A DNA stretch of 64,000 nt. Source: Aquificaceae bacterium. GTDB lineage: Bacteria > Aquificota > Aquificia > Aquificales > Aquificaceae. Numbering within the stretch: the first letter of the stretch is position 1; every line of letters begins with the position of its first letter. The stretch is from positions 43,473 through 107,472 of the forward strand of contig JALWVU010000065.1 of the NCBI GenBank assembly GCA_027079305.1. The letters run 5' to 3'. The notes below the pieces were generated by a model, which made no database searches, had not been told where the DNA came from, and saw only the letters and a list, made by a program, of their open reading frames with translations. Positions 51,893 through 61,297 of this stretch are shown piece after piece. Made by a program: the position numbers and the translations under genes.

Positions 51893-51918
51893 TTGCGCAG
51901 TATAAAATTATACACATA

Positions 51919-52311
51919 ATGCTCCCTGTAAAGACGCACACCAAGATAAACAGAAACCTGAGCGGAGAGCCCGTGGATATAAAGGAAGGATTCGCAAAGG
52001 TGAAGCTAAAAACTACAGATGTGATGTCCGCTGACGACAAGGGTTTAGTTCACGGAGGTTTCATATTTTCATCCGCGGACTACACAGCCATGCTCGCGGT
52101 TAACCATCCAAACGTGGTCCTCGCAGGAGCGGAAGTCAGGTTCTTAAAACCGGTAAGAGCGGGAGAGGAAATCACCTTTATAGGAAGGACAAAAGAAAGA
52201 GAAGGGGAAAAAGTAAAGGTGCATGTGGAAGGGAAAAGGAATGGAGAAAAGGTCTTTGAGGGGACTTTCTTATGTGTTATACCTGAAAAACATGTTCTCG
52301 AAAAAGGATGA
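51919..52311 (+). CDS. PaaI-type hotdog-fold thioesterase
   Basis: This 130-residue hotdog-fold protein resembles the PaaI/thioesterase superfamily. The GLVHGGFIFSSADYTAMLAVN segment gives the HGG-type active-site region. The AEVRFLKPVRAGEEITFIGRT and GEKVFEGTFLCVIP strands complete the fold. Substrates of such stand-alone members are usually acyl-CoA but are not predictable. It is divergent from the tRNA gene and overlaps the next gene by 4 bp. Confidence 0.87.
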   Translation: MLPVKTHTKINRNLSGEPVDIKEGFAKVKLKTTDVMSADDKGLVHGGFIFSSADYTAMLAVNHPNVVLAGAEVRFLKPVRAGEEITFIGRTKEREGEKVKVHVEGKRNGEKVFEGTFLCVIPEKHVLEKG

Positions 52312-52664
52312 ACTGGCAGGAAGAGCTGAAACAGCTTCTTGATATACCTCCAGACGCCAAGATAATTACAAAACCATACTACAGAACGATACCAAAGAAA
52401 AACGGAAAAATTTACAAGGCACTTACCATACAATACATACATCAGGGAAAGAGAAAATACAAGCACATCAAGAAGGACGCGGAACAGATAGTAAAACACA
52501 TACTTTCCGGAGAGGAAGTAGCTTACGAATTTGCCACGCTCAAGCTGAAGGAGATTAAAGATTTTATAGACAACCTTCCAGACGAAAGAACCCGCAAAAG
52601 TCTTCTACCGCTCGTTAAAGAAATAGACAGACTCCTTGTGAAAATAGCCGCGAGGATATTTTGA
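52308..52664 (+). CDS. Small basic protein, unknown function
   Basis: This 118-residue, Lys-rich protein starts inside the thioesterase stop (ATGA). It has an N-terminal helix, a beta-hairpin-like region (ITKPYYRTIPKKNGKIYKALTIQYI) and two long helices. The basic KGKRKYKHIKKDAEQIVKHI stretch could bind nucleic acid, but no family was recognised. Its position directly before the origin-like region is interesting but may be chance. Confidence 0.65.
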   Translation: MNWQEELKQLLDIPPDAKIITKPYYRTIPKKNGKIYKALTIQYIHQGKRKYKHIKKDAEQIVKHILSGEEVAYEFATLKLKEIKDFIDNLPDERTRKSLLPLVKEIDRLLVKIAARIF

Positions 52665-53171
52665 AGATTCTTATCCTCCTTTTATTATCCTCTACTATTT
52701 ATTAACTTTAATCTAATAAATAATAAACAGTAGAGCCGTGGACAAATACGCTTGTGCCTATATATCAATAACTTACGAACTAACTTTCCACATTTATCCA
52801 CATTATGTTGTGTTTTTATAGGTGTATCAATAACTTTTTGCTGTTAAATTTGCACAGTAATATCAAAGACTTTATGACTTTCCACATTATTTTGAAATAT
52901 TCAAGTAGTTTCAAGTACTTATGTATGCGTTAAATGGCAAGCTTTATCAATATCTTTTGTATTTACCCACATTTATCCACATTGGGACTCTATTATCTTG
53001 CAAAATCAAGGACTTATGCTTCAATGATTTGTTCAGTTTTATGAATAACTTATGATATTTCCACATTTTCCACGGGGGGATGTGGATAAATTGTGGATAG
53101 ATTGTGGATAAAATGTGGATAAATTGTGGACAAATTGTGGAAAACCTGTGGACGGAATGTAAAATGTAAGT
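52665..53171. other. Candidate chromosomal replication origin (oriC)
   Basis: This 507-bp non-coding, AT-rich stretch is the only long gap in the window. It contains two perfect plus-strand DnaA boxes, TTATCCACA (52794-52802 and 52973-52981), and near-matches such as TTACCCACA (52963-52971). Several TTTCCACA/CTTTCCACA sites are present (about 52784, 52879, 53058, 53067), and a dense minus-strand array lies at 53081-53155. The left end (52681-52735) is very AT-rich and could unwind. Genes to the right run mostly plus and those to the left mostly minus, as expected around an origin. No experimental support is available. Confidence 0.8.
53081..53155 (-). repeat. Seven DnaA-box-like 9-mers phased every 11 bp
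   Basis: TGTGGATAA-type units begin at 53081, 53092, 53103, 53114, 53125, 53136 and 53147, each exactly 11 bp after the last. The sequences are TGTGGATAA (three times), TGTGGATAG, TGTGGACAA, TGTGGAAAA and TGTGGACGG. The first four are closest to the DnaA consensus and the last ones decay. One helical turn between sites would align bound DnaA on one face. The array ends 16 bp before the start of the sigma-54 activator gene. Confidence 0.88.
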
Positions 53172-54527
53172 ATGTCTATCAAAGTGCTTGTCGTAGACGA
53201 TGAGGAGGGGATAAGGGAGTCCCTTAGAGGTATCCTTTCAGAGGAGGGATACAGGGTAGATACCGCTCCCACTCTATCTTTGGCAAAGAAGAAGGTTTCT
53301 GAAGAATTCTTCCACCTGATAATTCTCGATGTATGGATGCCCGATGGAGACGGAATAGAGTTTATGGATATTCTGAGAGAGATTTCTCCGGATTCGGTTG
53401 TCGTGGTTATAACCGGGCACGGGAACATAGACATGGCTGTGAAAGCGATAAAGAAAGGAGCCTACGACTTTATAGAGAAGCCCTTTTCTATGGACAGGCT
53501 CATTTTAACAGTGAAGCACGCTGTTTCCGAATTTATGGGAAGAACCTCTTCAAGAGAGGAAGAGGAGGAGATAGAGCTTATAGGTAACTCCAAGCAGATA
53601 AGGGAGGTAAGGAGTCTAATAAGCAAAATAGCTAAGAGTAAAGCGCCAGTTCTTATACTCGGTGAAAGCGGGACAGGTAAGGAGCTTGTGGCGAGGCTTA
53701 TACACAGAGAATCCGGAAGAAGGGGGCAGTTTGTAGATATAAACTGTGCCTCTATACCCAACGATCTGATAGAATCGGAGCTTTTCGGATACGAGAAAGG
53801 GGCTTTTACTGGAGCTGTTAACAGGAAAAAAGGAAAGTTTGAACTTGCGGACGGGGGAACGCTCTTCCTAGATGAGATCGGAGACATGGATATAAGGGCG
53901 CAGGCTAAGCTTTTAAGGGTTATAGAAACAGGCAGTTTTACGAGGCTTGGTGGAACACAGAGGATAGAGGTGGATGTGAGGCTTGTTTCAGCTTCCAACA
54001 AGAACCTTACTGAGGAGGTTAAGGAGGGCAGGTTTAGGGAAGATCTTTATTACAGGATATCGGTTTTCACCATAGAACTGCCTCCTCTTAGGGAACGAGG
54101 AGAGGATGTTGTCCTCCTTGCGGAATACTTCCTTAAAAAGTTCTCTCAGGAATACAAGAAAGATTGTAAAGTCCTTTCGGATGAAGCAAAGGAAGTTCTT
54201 ATGAATCACACTTGGAAGGGGAACGTTAGGGAGCTGAGGAACCTTATGGAGAGGGTGGTTATACTCTGCGATGGTGATGTTATAAAGCCGGAGCACCTTG
54301 GTCTCGGAAGCTACAGAAAAAGTAGGGATTACAGCTATATATTCAAACTGGATAATCTTAAGGAAGCGAGAAGGGAGTTCGAGAAAGTATTCATAGAAGA
54401 AAAGCTGAGAGAGTGCAACTACGATATGAAGGAGGTGTCCTCCAGGATAGGGACGGACCTTTCTAATCTATACAGGAAGGTGAAGGCGTATGGCATAAGG
54501 ATCAAGGACCTACAAGGTTCATTATGA
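53172..54527 (+). CDS. NtrC-family sigma-54-dependent response regulator (canonical GAFTGA)
   Basis: This 451-residue enhancer-binding protein has a receiver domain (VVDDEE, phospho-Asp53) and an AAA+ domain with Walker A GESGTGKE, the exact GAFTGA loop and Walker B GGTLFLDEIGD. The C-terminus has a DNA-binding helix-turn-helix (MKEVSSRIGTDLSNLYRKVK). All motifs for sigma-54 activation are intact, unlike the variant loop of the regulator at 23827. No kinase gene is adjacent. Its 5' end is directly beside the DnaA-box array, so DnaA could influence its transcription. Confidence 0.94.
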   Translation: MSIKVLVVDDEEGIRESLRGILSEEGYRVDTAPTLSLAKKKVSEEFFHLIILDVWMPDGDGIEFMDILREISPDSVVVVITGHGNIDMAVKAIKKGAYDFIEKPFSMDRLILTVKHAVSEFMGRTSSREEEEEIELIGNSKQIREVRSLISKIAKSKAPVLILGESGTGKELVARLIHRESGRRGQFVDINCASIPNDLIESELFGYEKGAFTGAVNRKKGKFELADGGTLFLDEIGDMDIRAQAKLLRVIETGSFTRLGGTQRIEVDVRLVSASNKNLTEEVKEGRFREDLYYRISVFTIELPPLRERGEDVVLLAEYFLKKFSQEYKKDCKVLSDEAKEVLMNHTWKGNVRELRNLMERVVILCDGDVIKPEHLGLGSYRKSRDYSYIFKLDNLKEARREFEKVFIEEKLRECNYDMKEVSSRIGTDLSNLYRKVKAYGIRIKDLQGSL

Positions 54528-55203
54528 TACCCGCACCCAAGATCGCCGCGGTTTCGCTCCTCAAAACGTAAGGTTCTAAGCGCACGGGAATAAAACCGAT
54601 CTTCTTAATCTTTTCTACTTCCTTCTTTGAAAATCCTCCCTCCGGTCCCACGACAACGCTCACGGTATTCAAACTACTAATATCCAGATCCCTTATTCTC
54701 TTTCCTTCTGAAAAATTGTCGAGGAGTATGTTCAGGCCTGCTTTAGCTTCCATCTGATCGAGTGTTATTGGTTCCTTTATCTCCATAGGAAAAGGTCTTC
54801 TCGCCTGTTTCATGGCTTCTCTGACTATCTTCTTCCATCTTTCCCTTTTCTTGAGCAGGACTTCCTTTTTCTGAAAACTTCTCTCGGTTATAAGTGGAAC
54901 TACGGATGATACTCCGATTTCGGTAGACTTCTGAACTATTACCTCAAAAGTCCTCAGCTCTACGGGAACAGCCTGAAAAAGAGTTATCCTTACGGGAGGT
55001 TCTTTGGATTCAAGCCTTTCAAGCAATCTGAGTCTTGCTTCTTTTTTCTTTTCCTCTTCCAGCTCACAGAGATAGATACTCCCCTCCCAGATTACGCCCA
55101 CCCTTTCCCCTTTCTCTATCCTCTTTACTCTTAGATGCTTTAGCTCCTCATCCTGAATTATGAAAAAGTTGCCTATCCTTTTAGCTGGAAAGAAGATGTG
55201 CAT
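54502..55203 (-). CDS. rsmE: 16S rRNA (uracil-1498-N3)-methyltransferase
   Basis: RsmE methylates U1498 in the 30S decoding centre. The 233-residue SPOUT-fold protein has the PUA-like N-terminal part (MHIFFPAKRIGNFFI) and the trefoil-knot motifs VVVGPEGGFSKKEVE and LRSETAAILG. The start codon has no ribosome site. Instead a stable hairpin (55209-55227) lies 5 nt upstream, between the HU gene and this one. It overlaps the sigma-54 activator gene by 26 bp. Confidence 0.94.
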   Translation of the reverse strand: MHIFFPAKRIGNFFIIQDEELKHLRVKRIEKGERVGVIWEGSIYLCELEEEKKKEARLRLLERLESKEPPVRITLFQAVPVELRTFEVIVQKSTEIGVSSVVPLITERSFQKKEVLLKKRERWKKIVREAMKQARRPFPMEIKEPITLDQMEAKAGLNILLDNFSEGKRIRDLDISSLNTVSVVVGPEGGFSKKEVEKIKKIGFIPVRLEPYVLRSETAAILGAGIIMNLVGP

Positions 55204-55208
55204 AGGGG

Positions 55209-55227
55209 CGGGGCTGAGGGAGCCCCG
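55209..55227 (-). terminator. Hairpin between HU and rsmE genes
   Basis: CGGGGCT-CCCTC-AGCCCCG on the minus strand forms a 7-bp GC-rich stem 9 bp after the HU stop codon. No T-run follows, so it may be an attenuator, an RNA-stability element for the HU message or a weak terminator. It is so close to the rsmE ATG that it would hinder ribosome loading. Confidence 0.45.
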
Positions 55228-55236
55228 AAAGGAAAT

Positions 55237-55509
55237 TTACTTGATGCTCTCTCTGAGGTCCTTGGCAGGTTTGAAGGCGACAACCTTCCTCGCAGGTATC
55301 TGGATAACCTCTCCGGTCCTGGGGTTCCTTCCCTTTCTGGCAGCCCTCTTCTTAACAGTAAAGATCCCGAGGCCGGGTATGGCTATCCTCTCTCCTTTCT
55401 TGAGGGCCTTGCCTATAGCTGCAACTGCAGCCTTGAGAGCGGCGTCAGCCTCCTTCTTGGTGATGCCCGCCTGCTTGGCGATCTCCGCAACGAGCTCAGC
55501 CTTTGTCAT
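55237..55509 (-). CDS. HU-family nucleoid DNA-binding protein
   Basis: HU is a small dimeric architectural protein that bends DNA. The 90-residue product (from ATG 55509, with GGGAGGG upstream) begins MTKAELVAEIAKQAGITKKEAD. It contains GERIAIPGLGIFTVKKRAARKGRNPRTGE (the beta arm) and ends KVVAFKPAKDLRESI. A TTGCAA-N17-TATTAT promoter lies at 55575-55547. HU helps DnaA open origins in E. coli, and this gene is about 2 kb from the candidate origin. Confidence 0.96.
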   Translation of the reverse strand: MTKAELVAEIAKQAGITKKEADAALKAAVAAIGKALKKGERIAIPGLGIFTVKKRAARKGRNPRTGEVIQIPARKVVAFKPAKDLRESIK

Positions 55510-55546
55510 AGCACAACCCTCCCAATAGGATTTAAAGCTGATATAG

Positions 55547-55575
55547 ATAATACATAACTTACTTTGATTTTGCAA
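55547..55575 (-). promoter_or_regulatory. Sigma-70-type promoter of the HU gene
   Basis: On the minus strand, TTGCAA (55575-55570) and TATTAT (55552-55547) are separated by 17 bp. This leaves a roughly 30-nt leader that contains the GGGAGGG ribosome site before ATG 55509. Confidence 0.6.
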
Positions 55576-55637
55576 GCCTTTTCTTTCGACTATAATTATC
55601 TTTCAAGCACTTTTAAAGATCCGTGGAGGACTCGTAG

Positions 55638-58457
55638 ATGGACTACAAGGAGACCCTTAACCTTCCAAGGACGGACTTTCCCATGAAGGCTAACCTTCCA
55701 GAGAAAGAGCCTCAAATACTGGAGAGGTGGTCTTATCTGTATAAAAAAGTTAGAGAAATTAGAAAAGGGAGAGAGGTTTTCCTGCTACACGACGGACCTC
55801 CTTACGCCAACGGACACATACACATAGGGCACGCTCTTAATAAGATCCTCAAGGACATCATAAACAAATACAATCTCATGACAGGAAAGGACATACTCTA
55901 CATACCCGGATGGGACTGCCACGGCCTTCCCATAGAGAGGCAGGTCGAAAGGGAGCTTAAGGCTAAAAAGATCAAAAAGGAAGACATACCCAAAACCGAA
56001 TTCAGAAAGCTCTGTAGAGAGTATGCTCAGAAGTTCGTGAATATACAGAAGGAGGAGTTCATCCGCCTCGGCGTCCTGGGAGACTGGGAAAGACCATACC
56101 TTACCATGGATCCTTCCTATGAAGCACAGGAGGTTAGGGAGCTTGGTAAGTTCTTCAAGAAAGGGCTTGCCTACAGAAGCAAGAAACCTGTCTACTGGTG
56201 TATATACGACATGACCGCTGAGGCTGAGGCGGAGGTAGAGTATAAGGAGAAGGAAGATCCGAGCGTATATGTGAAGTTTCCTCTTGAGGGAGAAGAGGCT
56301 TACCTCGTCATATGGACCACAACGCCTTGGACCCTTCCCGCAAACCTCGGAGTAATGGTGGGGGAGGATTTCGATTACGTTTACTACAGAACCTCGGAAG
56401 GGACGCTTATCCTCGCCAAGGATCTCCTCGAGAGCTTCAGAGAGACCACAGGCTTAGACGGTGAGGTCATAAAGGAGGTAAAGGGGAAGGATCTCCTGGG
56501 AAGGCCATACAGACATCCCTTTGTGAATAGAGAGGAGCTTAAGGGATATCTTTCCGAGGAGACTTTAAAGAATATGTGGAAGGTATACCCTTCAGAGTTC
56601 GTTGAGCTGGGAACGGGAACTGGACTTGTCCACATGGCCCCAGGACACGGCCAGGAAGACTACACGGTGGGAATGAGATACGGGCTCGAGCCATACGCCC
56701 CCCTCGACGATTCGGGAAGATTCGTCCCTCCTGCTCCAGAGTTTATACAAGGTGTCAGAGTATTTGATGCGAACGATCTCATAGTGAACATTCTCAAAGA
56801 AAAAGGCTTTCTTCTGCACCACGGGAAGATATCCCACTCATATCCTCACTGCTGGAGGTGTAAGAATCCTGTCATATTCAGGGCAACTCACCAGTGGTTC
56901 ATAAGTATGGAGGGAAAGGTAAACTCGAAAACCATGAGAGAAAATGCCCTTGAGGAGATAGATAAGGTTAAGTGGATCCCCGATTACGGCAAAAACAGGA
57001 TAAGGAGCATGGTGGAAAACAGGCCAGACTGGTGTATATCGAGGCAGAGATACTGGGGTGTTCCCATAACGGTCTTCTACTGCAAAAACTGCGGTGAGGT
57101 GGCCTCCGACGAGGAAATATTCGAGCACGTAGCCAAGCTTATAGAGAACCATCCTGCGGGTGCGGACGTCTGGTTTGAGAAGGAAGAAAAGGATCTCCTT
57201 CCAGAAGGATACAGGTGTAAGAAGTGCGGAGGGACTGAGTTTAAAAAAGAGGAGGACATACTGGACGTCTGGTTCGACTCGGGATGCTCCCACGCTTCTG
57301 TGATAAGACCCCTCGGGTTTGAAAAGGCGGACATGTATTTAGAGGGTTCTGACCAGCACAGGGGATGGTTTCAGGCTTCCCTGTTGGAGTCCGTCGGATC
57401 TTACGGTGAGGCTCCGTATAGGGCTGTCCTCACCCACGGCTTTACCGTGGACGAGAAGGGAAGGAAGATGTCCAAGTCCCTCGGGAACGTGGTCTCCCCT
57501 CAGGAGATTATAGAGCAGTTCGGAGCGGATCTTTTGAGGCTATGGGTGGTCTCCGAGGACTACACCGAGGATGTAAAGCTCGGCAGGTCCATCCTCAAAA
57601 ACCTCGTGGACGACTACAGGAAGATAAGGAACACCGTAAGGTTTCTCCTCTCCAACCTCTACGACTTCGATCCAGAGAAGGATAAGGTAGATGTTGAAAG
57701 ACTCCACCACTTCGACAGGTGGATGCTTTCCAGACTCCAGGGGTTCCTCACGGACGTCCACAGACACTACGAGAACTACACCTTCCACAGGGTATACCAT
57801 CTTGTCAGGAACTTCTGCACCTCTGATCTTTCCTCCCTCTACCTCGATGTTCTGAAGGACAGACTTTATGTTTACTCACCAAACAGCTGGGAGAGGAGGT
57901 CCGCACAGACGGTTCTCTACGAGATTCTCCTATCTCTAACAGCGTCCGTGGCCCCATTCCTGAGCTTTACCGCCGAAGAGGCCTGGGATTATGTCAGGAG
58001 GATAGATCCTTCCCTTCCAGAGAGCGTTTTCCTCTTTGAGATACCTCGCCCCAAAGATGAGCTGATCTCGGAGGATCTCGAGAGAGACTATTCACTGCTT
58101 CTATCTGTCAGGGACGAGGTAATGAGGGCCCTCGAGATAGCGAGGAAGGAAGGTATGATAAGGCATCCCTACGAGGCAAAGGTTTACATAAAGGCAAACA
58201 AGGAGCTTGAAGAGCTTCTGAAGAAATACTCGGACTACCTTAACTTCTTCCTCACTGTAAGCCAGGTGGAGCTTTCAGAGGGGGGAGAGTTAAAACTCGA
58301 GGGGGAAGAGGTCGAAGATATTAGGGTGGGCGTCTCTAAGGCTGAAGGAAAGAAGTGTCCCAGGTGCTGGATATACTATCCAGAGGATGAGTTCGAGGGA
58401 GACGTATGTAAGAGATGCTGTAGGGCCCTTCAGGAGAGCGGATATGTTTGCACTTAG
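55638..58457 (+). CDS. ileS: Isoleucyl-tRNA synthetase
   Basis: IleS charges tRNA-Ile. The 939-residue class I enzyme has the HIGH motif in [18 protein letters not shown], the editing domain ([28 protein letters not shown]) and KMSKS in [17 protein letters not shown]-terminal zinc-binding region has CPRCW and CKRCC. All are intact. The gene stands alone with a 50-bp gap before the DHH phosphoesterase gene. Confidence 0.98.
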   Translation: MDYKETLNLPRTDFPMKANLPEKEPQILERWSYLYKKVREIRKGREVFLLHDGPPYANGHIHIGHALNKILKDIINKYNLMTGKDILYIPGWDCHGLPIERQVERELKAKKIKKEDIPKTEFRKLCREYAQKFVNIQKEEFIRLGVLGDWERPYLTMDPSYEAQEVRELGKFFKKGLAYRSKKPVYWCIYDMTAEAEAEVEYKEKEDPSVYVKFPLEGEEAYLVIWTTTPWTLPANLGVMVGEDFDYVYYRTSEGTLILAKDLLESFRETTGLDGEVIKEVKGKDLLGRPYRHPFVNREELKGYLSEETLKNMWKVYPSEFVELGTGTGLVHMAPGHGQEDYTVGMRYGLEPYAPLDDSGRFVPPAPEFIQGVRVFDANDLIVNILKEKGFLLHHGKISHSYPHCWRCKNPVIFRATHQWFISMEGKVNSKTMRENALEEIDKVKWIPDYGKNRIRSMVENRPDWCISRQRYWGVPITVFYCKNCGEVASDEEIFEHVAKLIENHPAGADVWFEKEEKDLLPEGYRCKKCGGTEFKKEEDILDVWFDSGCSHASVIRPLGFEKADMYLEGSDQHRGWFQASLLESVGSYGEAPYRAVLTHGFTVDEKGRKMSKSLGNVVSPQEIIEQFGADLLRLWVVSEDYTEDVKLGRSILKNLVDDYRKIRNTVRFLLSNLYDFDPEKDKVDVERLHHFDRWMLSRLQGFLTDVHRHYENYTFHRVYHLVRNFCTSDLSSLYLDVLKDRLYVYSPNSWERRSAQTVLYEILLSLTASVAPFLSFTAEEAWDYVRRIDPSLPESVFLFEIPRPKDELISEDLERDYSLLLSVRDEVMRALEIARKEGMIRHPYEAKVYIKANKELEELLKKYSDYLNFFLTVSQVELSEGGELKLEGEEVEDIRVGVSKAEGKKCPRCWIYYPEDEFEGDVCKRCCRALQESGYVCT

Positions 58458-58507
58458 ATCATACTCTCAGGTGAGAAAAAGTTTAAATTAGATCCTGGAG
58501 GACTGGG

Positions 58508-59488
58508 ATGAGAAGGGAAACGGTTCCACTCGTGGAATTTCTTAAGGAGACCAAAGGCTCCATTCTCATACTCACCCATGAAAATCCCGACGGGGACGCC
58601 TTGGGAAGCGCTATGGCTCTTTATCTTTTTCTCAAGAAGAAGGGCAAGAACGTTACCGTGGGCTGTAAGGACAAGATACCCCACTTCCTCGACTTCATAC
58701 CCCACTCTGAGGAAGTGGTTAGCCTTCCCGACGGAAGGTTTTACGATGTGGGAATAATAGTGGACTCCGCAGGCTTCTACAGGGCTGGGACAGAGGTAAA
58801 GGTAGCCAAGAGAATAAGGATAGACCACCACGTGGGAGGAGAGTTCTACGGAAGATACGACTACATAGATCCAAAGGCTCCAGCAACCGCCTCTCTGATA
58901 TACGAGCTCATATCCGCTTGGGACGAGTCTGAGATTGATAAGGACATAGCCACATGCATATACGCTGGTCTGGCAACGGATACGGGCTTCTTCAGGTATT
59001 CGAACACGGACGAATACACCTTCGAGCTTGCGAGAAAGCTCGTCCACTGGGGAGCGGATCCAAACTACGTTTACAGGATGTTCGCGGAAAGGGAGTCGGT
59101 CGGTAAGATGAAGCTCATCTCCAAAGTACTGGAGACGCTCACCCTCTACGAGGACGGTCTGGTGGCGGGGATAACCATCTTCGACAGGTTCTTCAAGGAG
59201 ACAGGAACGGAATACTCGGACAGTGAGGGGCTTGTGAACTATCCGAGATCCCTCGATGGTGTTGAGGTGGCCTTCGCCCTCATAGAGAAGCCTGACGAGG
59301 GTGTTTGGAAGGTTTCTCTCAGAAGTAAGGTGAGCGTGGACGTTTCCAAAATAGCTGAGAGGCTCGGAGGCGGAGGCCACAAGTATGCTTCAGGTGCCAA
59401 GATAAAGGCGGGTTCCTACGAGGAAGCTTTGGAGAAGCTCCTTTCCGAGATCCATAAACAGCTTGAGCTTCAGAAGATAGTAAGCTGA
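58508..59488 (+). CDS. DHH-family phosphoesterase, NrnA-like (oligoribonuclease/pAp phosphatase)
   Basis: This 326-residue protein has the DHH motifs THENPDGDALGSAMAL (DxD), IIVDSAG, RIDHHVGG (DHH) and YAGLATDTGFF. The C-terminal DHHA1 motif is GGGGHKYASGAKI. NrnA degrades nano-RNAs and pAp with Mn. It is coupled to the nfo gene by a 1-bp overlap (TGATG). Assignment to NrnA rather than another DHH subfamily is by length and motif order. Confidence 0.9.
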   Translation: MRRETVPLVEFLKETKGSILILTHENPDGDALGSAMALYLFLKKKGKNVTVGCKDKIPHFLDFIPHSEEVVSLPDGRFYDVGIIVDSAGFYRAGTEVKVAKRIRIDHHVGGEFYGRYDYIDPKAPATASLIYELISAWDESEIDKDIATCIYAGLATDTGFFRYSNTDEYTFELARKLVHWGADPNYVYRMFAERESVGKMKLISKVLETLTLYEDGLVAGITIFDRFFKETGTEYSDSEGLVNYPRSLDGVEVAFALIEKPDEGVWKVSLRSKVSVDVSKIAERLGGGGHKYASGAKIKAGSYEEALEKLLSEIHKQLELQKIVS

Positions 59489-60324
59489 TGGCCCTGTTCG
59501 GCGCCCACGTCTCCTCGGCTGGGTCTATCCTGAAGACTTTCGAAAGAGCGGAAGAAGTAGGCGCGGAGGTTTTCCAGTTTTTCTTAAGAAGTCCGAGGGT
59601 GTGGGGCTGGAAAGGTGTTAGTAAGGAGTTAGTAAGCAAGTTCAGGGAGAGGCTTTCCGAATTCGGAAATCCCGTTATGGTCCATGCTCCTTACCTTCTT
59701 AACCTCGCCTCTCCGAGGGAAGATCTCAGAAGGAGGTCTGTTGAGGTTTTCTTGGAGGAGCTGAAGTTCTGCGATGAGCTCGGTGTTGACTTCTACAACT
59801 TTCATCCTGGAACCGCAACTGGTATAAGCGAAGAGGAAGGTATGAAAAACATACTCAGATCCCTTGAGGAGATCTTCTCTTCCTACGAGCCTAAGAAAAC
59901 CGTTGTTCTTTTAGAAAACACCGCGGGTGAGAAAGGGGATCTTGGAAAGAACTTCGAGGAGCTTTCCCTGATTCTTAAGAGCTTTCAGGGTGTGAAGATG
60001 GGGATCTGCCTCGATACCTGCCACGCTTTCGCCTACGGATACGAGATAAACACAGATACAGGTTTTTCGGAGTTTCTGAAGGAAGTGGAAAAAGTTGGCC
60101 TTGAGAACGTAAAGGCGATCCACGCCAACGACTCTAAGGTCCCGCTCGGGTCGAGAAAGGACAGGCACGAGCACATAGGGGAGGGCTTTATAGGACTTAG
60201 GGGCTTTGAGAACCTTTTAAAGCACGAATACTTTGGAACTCTCCCATACTTTATAGAAACACCTAAGGTAGACGATATGGACAGGGTGAACCTGGAAAGG
60301 TTGAGAAGGATCTACTCGGGGTAG
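59488..60324 (+). CDS. nfo: Endonuclease IV
   Basis: Nfo cuts DNA at abasic sites during base-excision repair using three zinc ions. The 278-residue TIM barrel shows GAHVSSAGSI, FHPGTATG, LLENTAGEKGDLGKN, MGICLDTCHAFAYGYEI and IHANDSKVPLGSRKDRHEHIGEG in consecutive segments, covering the zinc-ligand His, Glu and Asp residues. It overlaps the DHH gene by 1 bp. Confidence 0.97.
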   Translation: MALFGAHVSSAGSILKTFERAEEVGAEVFQFFLRSPRVWGWKGVSKELVSKFRERLSEFGNPVMVHAPYLLNLASPREDLRRRSVEVFLEELKFCDELGVDFYNFHPGTATGISEEEGMKNILRSLEEIFSSYEPKKTVVLLENTAGEKGDLGKNFEELSLILKSFQGVKMGICLDTCHAFAYGYEINTDTGFSEFLKEVEKVGLENVKAIHANDSKVPLGSRKDRHEHIGEGFIGLRGFENLLKHEYFGTLPYFIETPKVDDMDRVNLERLRRIYSG

Positions 60325-60334
60325 AATTTAAACG

Positions 60335-61297
60335 ATGCAGGTCAGGGTAACCATAAGGAGGAGGAGTGAGGAGGTCCCTGAGGAATTTATCTACTCTGTC
60401 CTGATGAGCGCTTTAAGGATGAACAGGGAAGAGTATGAAAGAATAAAGAACGAGGACGGATCCGTTTCCCTTTACGTGAAGGATCCTGAGGCCCTCCTGA
60501 AACTTCAGGAAATAGGAGAGAAGCACTCGGAGCTGGTGGAGATCATCTTCGAGAAAGGATCCGCGGGAGGTCTGTTTTCTTCCTCCATAGAGGCTGTTAA
60601 GTCCAACTGGGGTCTTGCCTTTTCCTGGTCAGCTGTGATCTTCCTTCTCTTTCTTATATCTCTTGTTCCTATAATTGGCTTTTTCGCAAGCGTCCTTATA
60701 AACGTGTTTATATATGCCTTCATCATATACGCCTCGTCGAGGCTGTTAAAGGGAAATGTGGACAAGGTGTTCAGGGATCTGAGTCTAAGTGAGGTCTTTT
60801 CTAAGCACATGGCCAACGGCTTCGGTATGTGGCTCGGTTTCCTATTGATAAGCATAGGATTTATGGTTGTATCTTTGGTTCTGATTTTTGCCTTCGGTGC
60901 CCTCGGAGGGATTTCTGACCTTATGAACTACGGGAAGGTGAAGGAAGGAGCTTTGGTTTCCGTAGTTATAGTTTTCCTCCTCTTGCTTACGGTCGGTATG
61001 TGGTATGTATACGCACTACCTTTACTGATAGGGAAGCTTATAGAGAAGGGAGAACCTGACTTTGAGAAGTCCTTCCTCGCTCCTTTTACTCTTTTCAAGC
61101 CATCCTTCATAAAGGAAACCTTCTCTAACTGGTATCTCCGTATAGGTGGTATATGGGCCCTCGGGGCTACCGCAGGTTTTATGGGAGCGGTTATTCTCTC
61201 CGCTCTCATAATAACTATTCCAGTAGCCCTTGTTGTTTTATACTGGACTAACGTTCTCTTTGCTATCTGCTCCGCTGAGAGTGCGAGGAGAGGATGA
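60335..61297 (+). CDS. Membrane protein of unknown function
   Basis: This 320-residue protein has a soluble N-terminal part (about 1-80) with charged helices and about five or six hydrophobic segments between 85 and 310. No recognised family. The N-terminal cytoplasmic region and polytopic C-terminus resemble DUF4013-like glycerophosphoryl-diesterase-membrane proteins only in hydropathy. It starts 10 bp after nfo and overlaps the DUF89 gene by 4 bp (ATGA). Confidence 0.7.
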   Translation: MQVRVTIRRRSEEVPEEFIYSVLMSALRMNREEYERIKNEDGSVSLYVKDPEALLKLQEIGEKHSELVEIIFEKGSAGGLFSSSIEAVKSNWGLAFSWSAVIFLLFLISLVPIIGFFASVLINVFIYAFIIYASSRLLKGNVDKVFRDLSLSEVFSKHMANGFGMWLGFLLISIGFMVVSLVLIFAFGALGGISDLMNYGKVKEGALVSVVIVFLLLLTVGMWYVYALPLLIGKLIEKGEPDFEKSFLAPFTLFKPSFIKETFSNWYLRIGGIWALGATAGFMGAVILSALIITIPVALVVLYWTNVLFAICSAESARRG

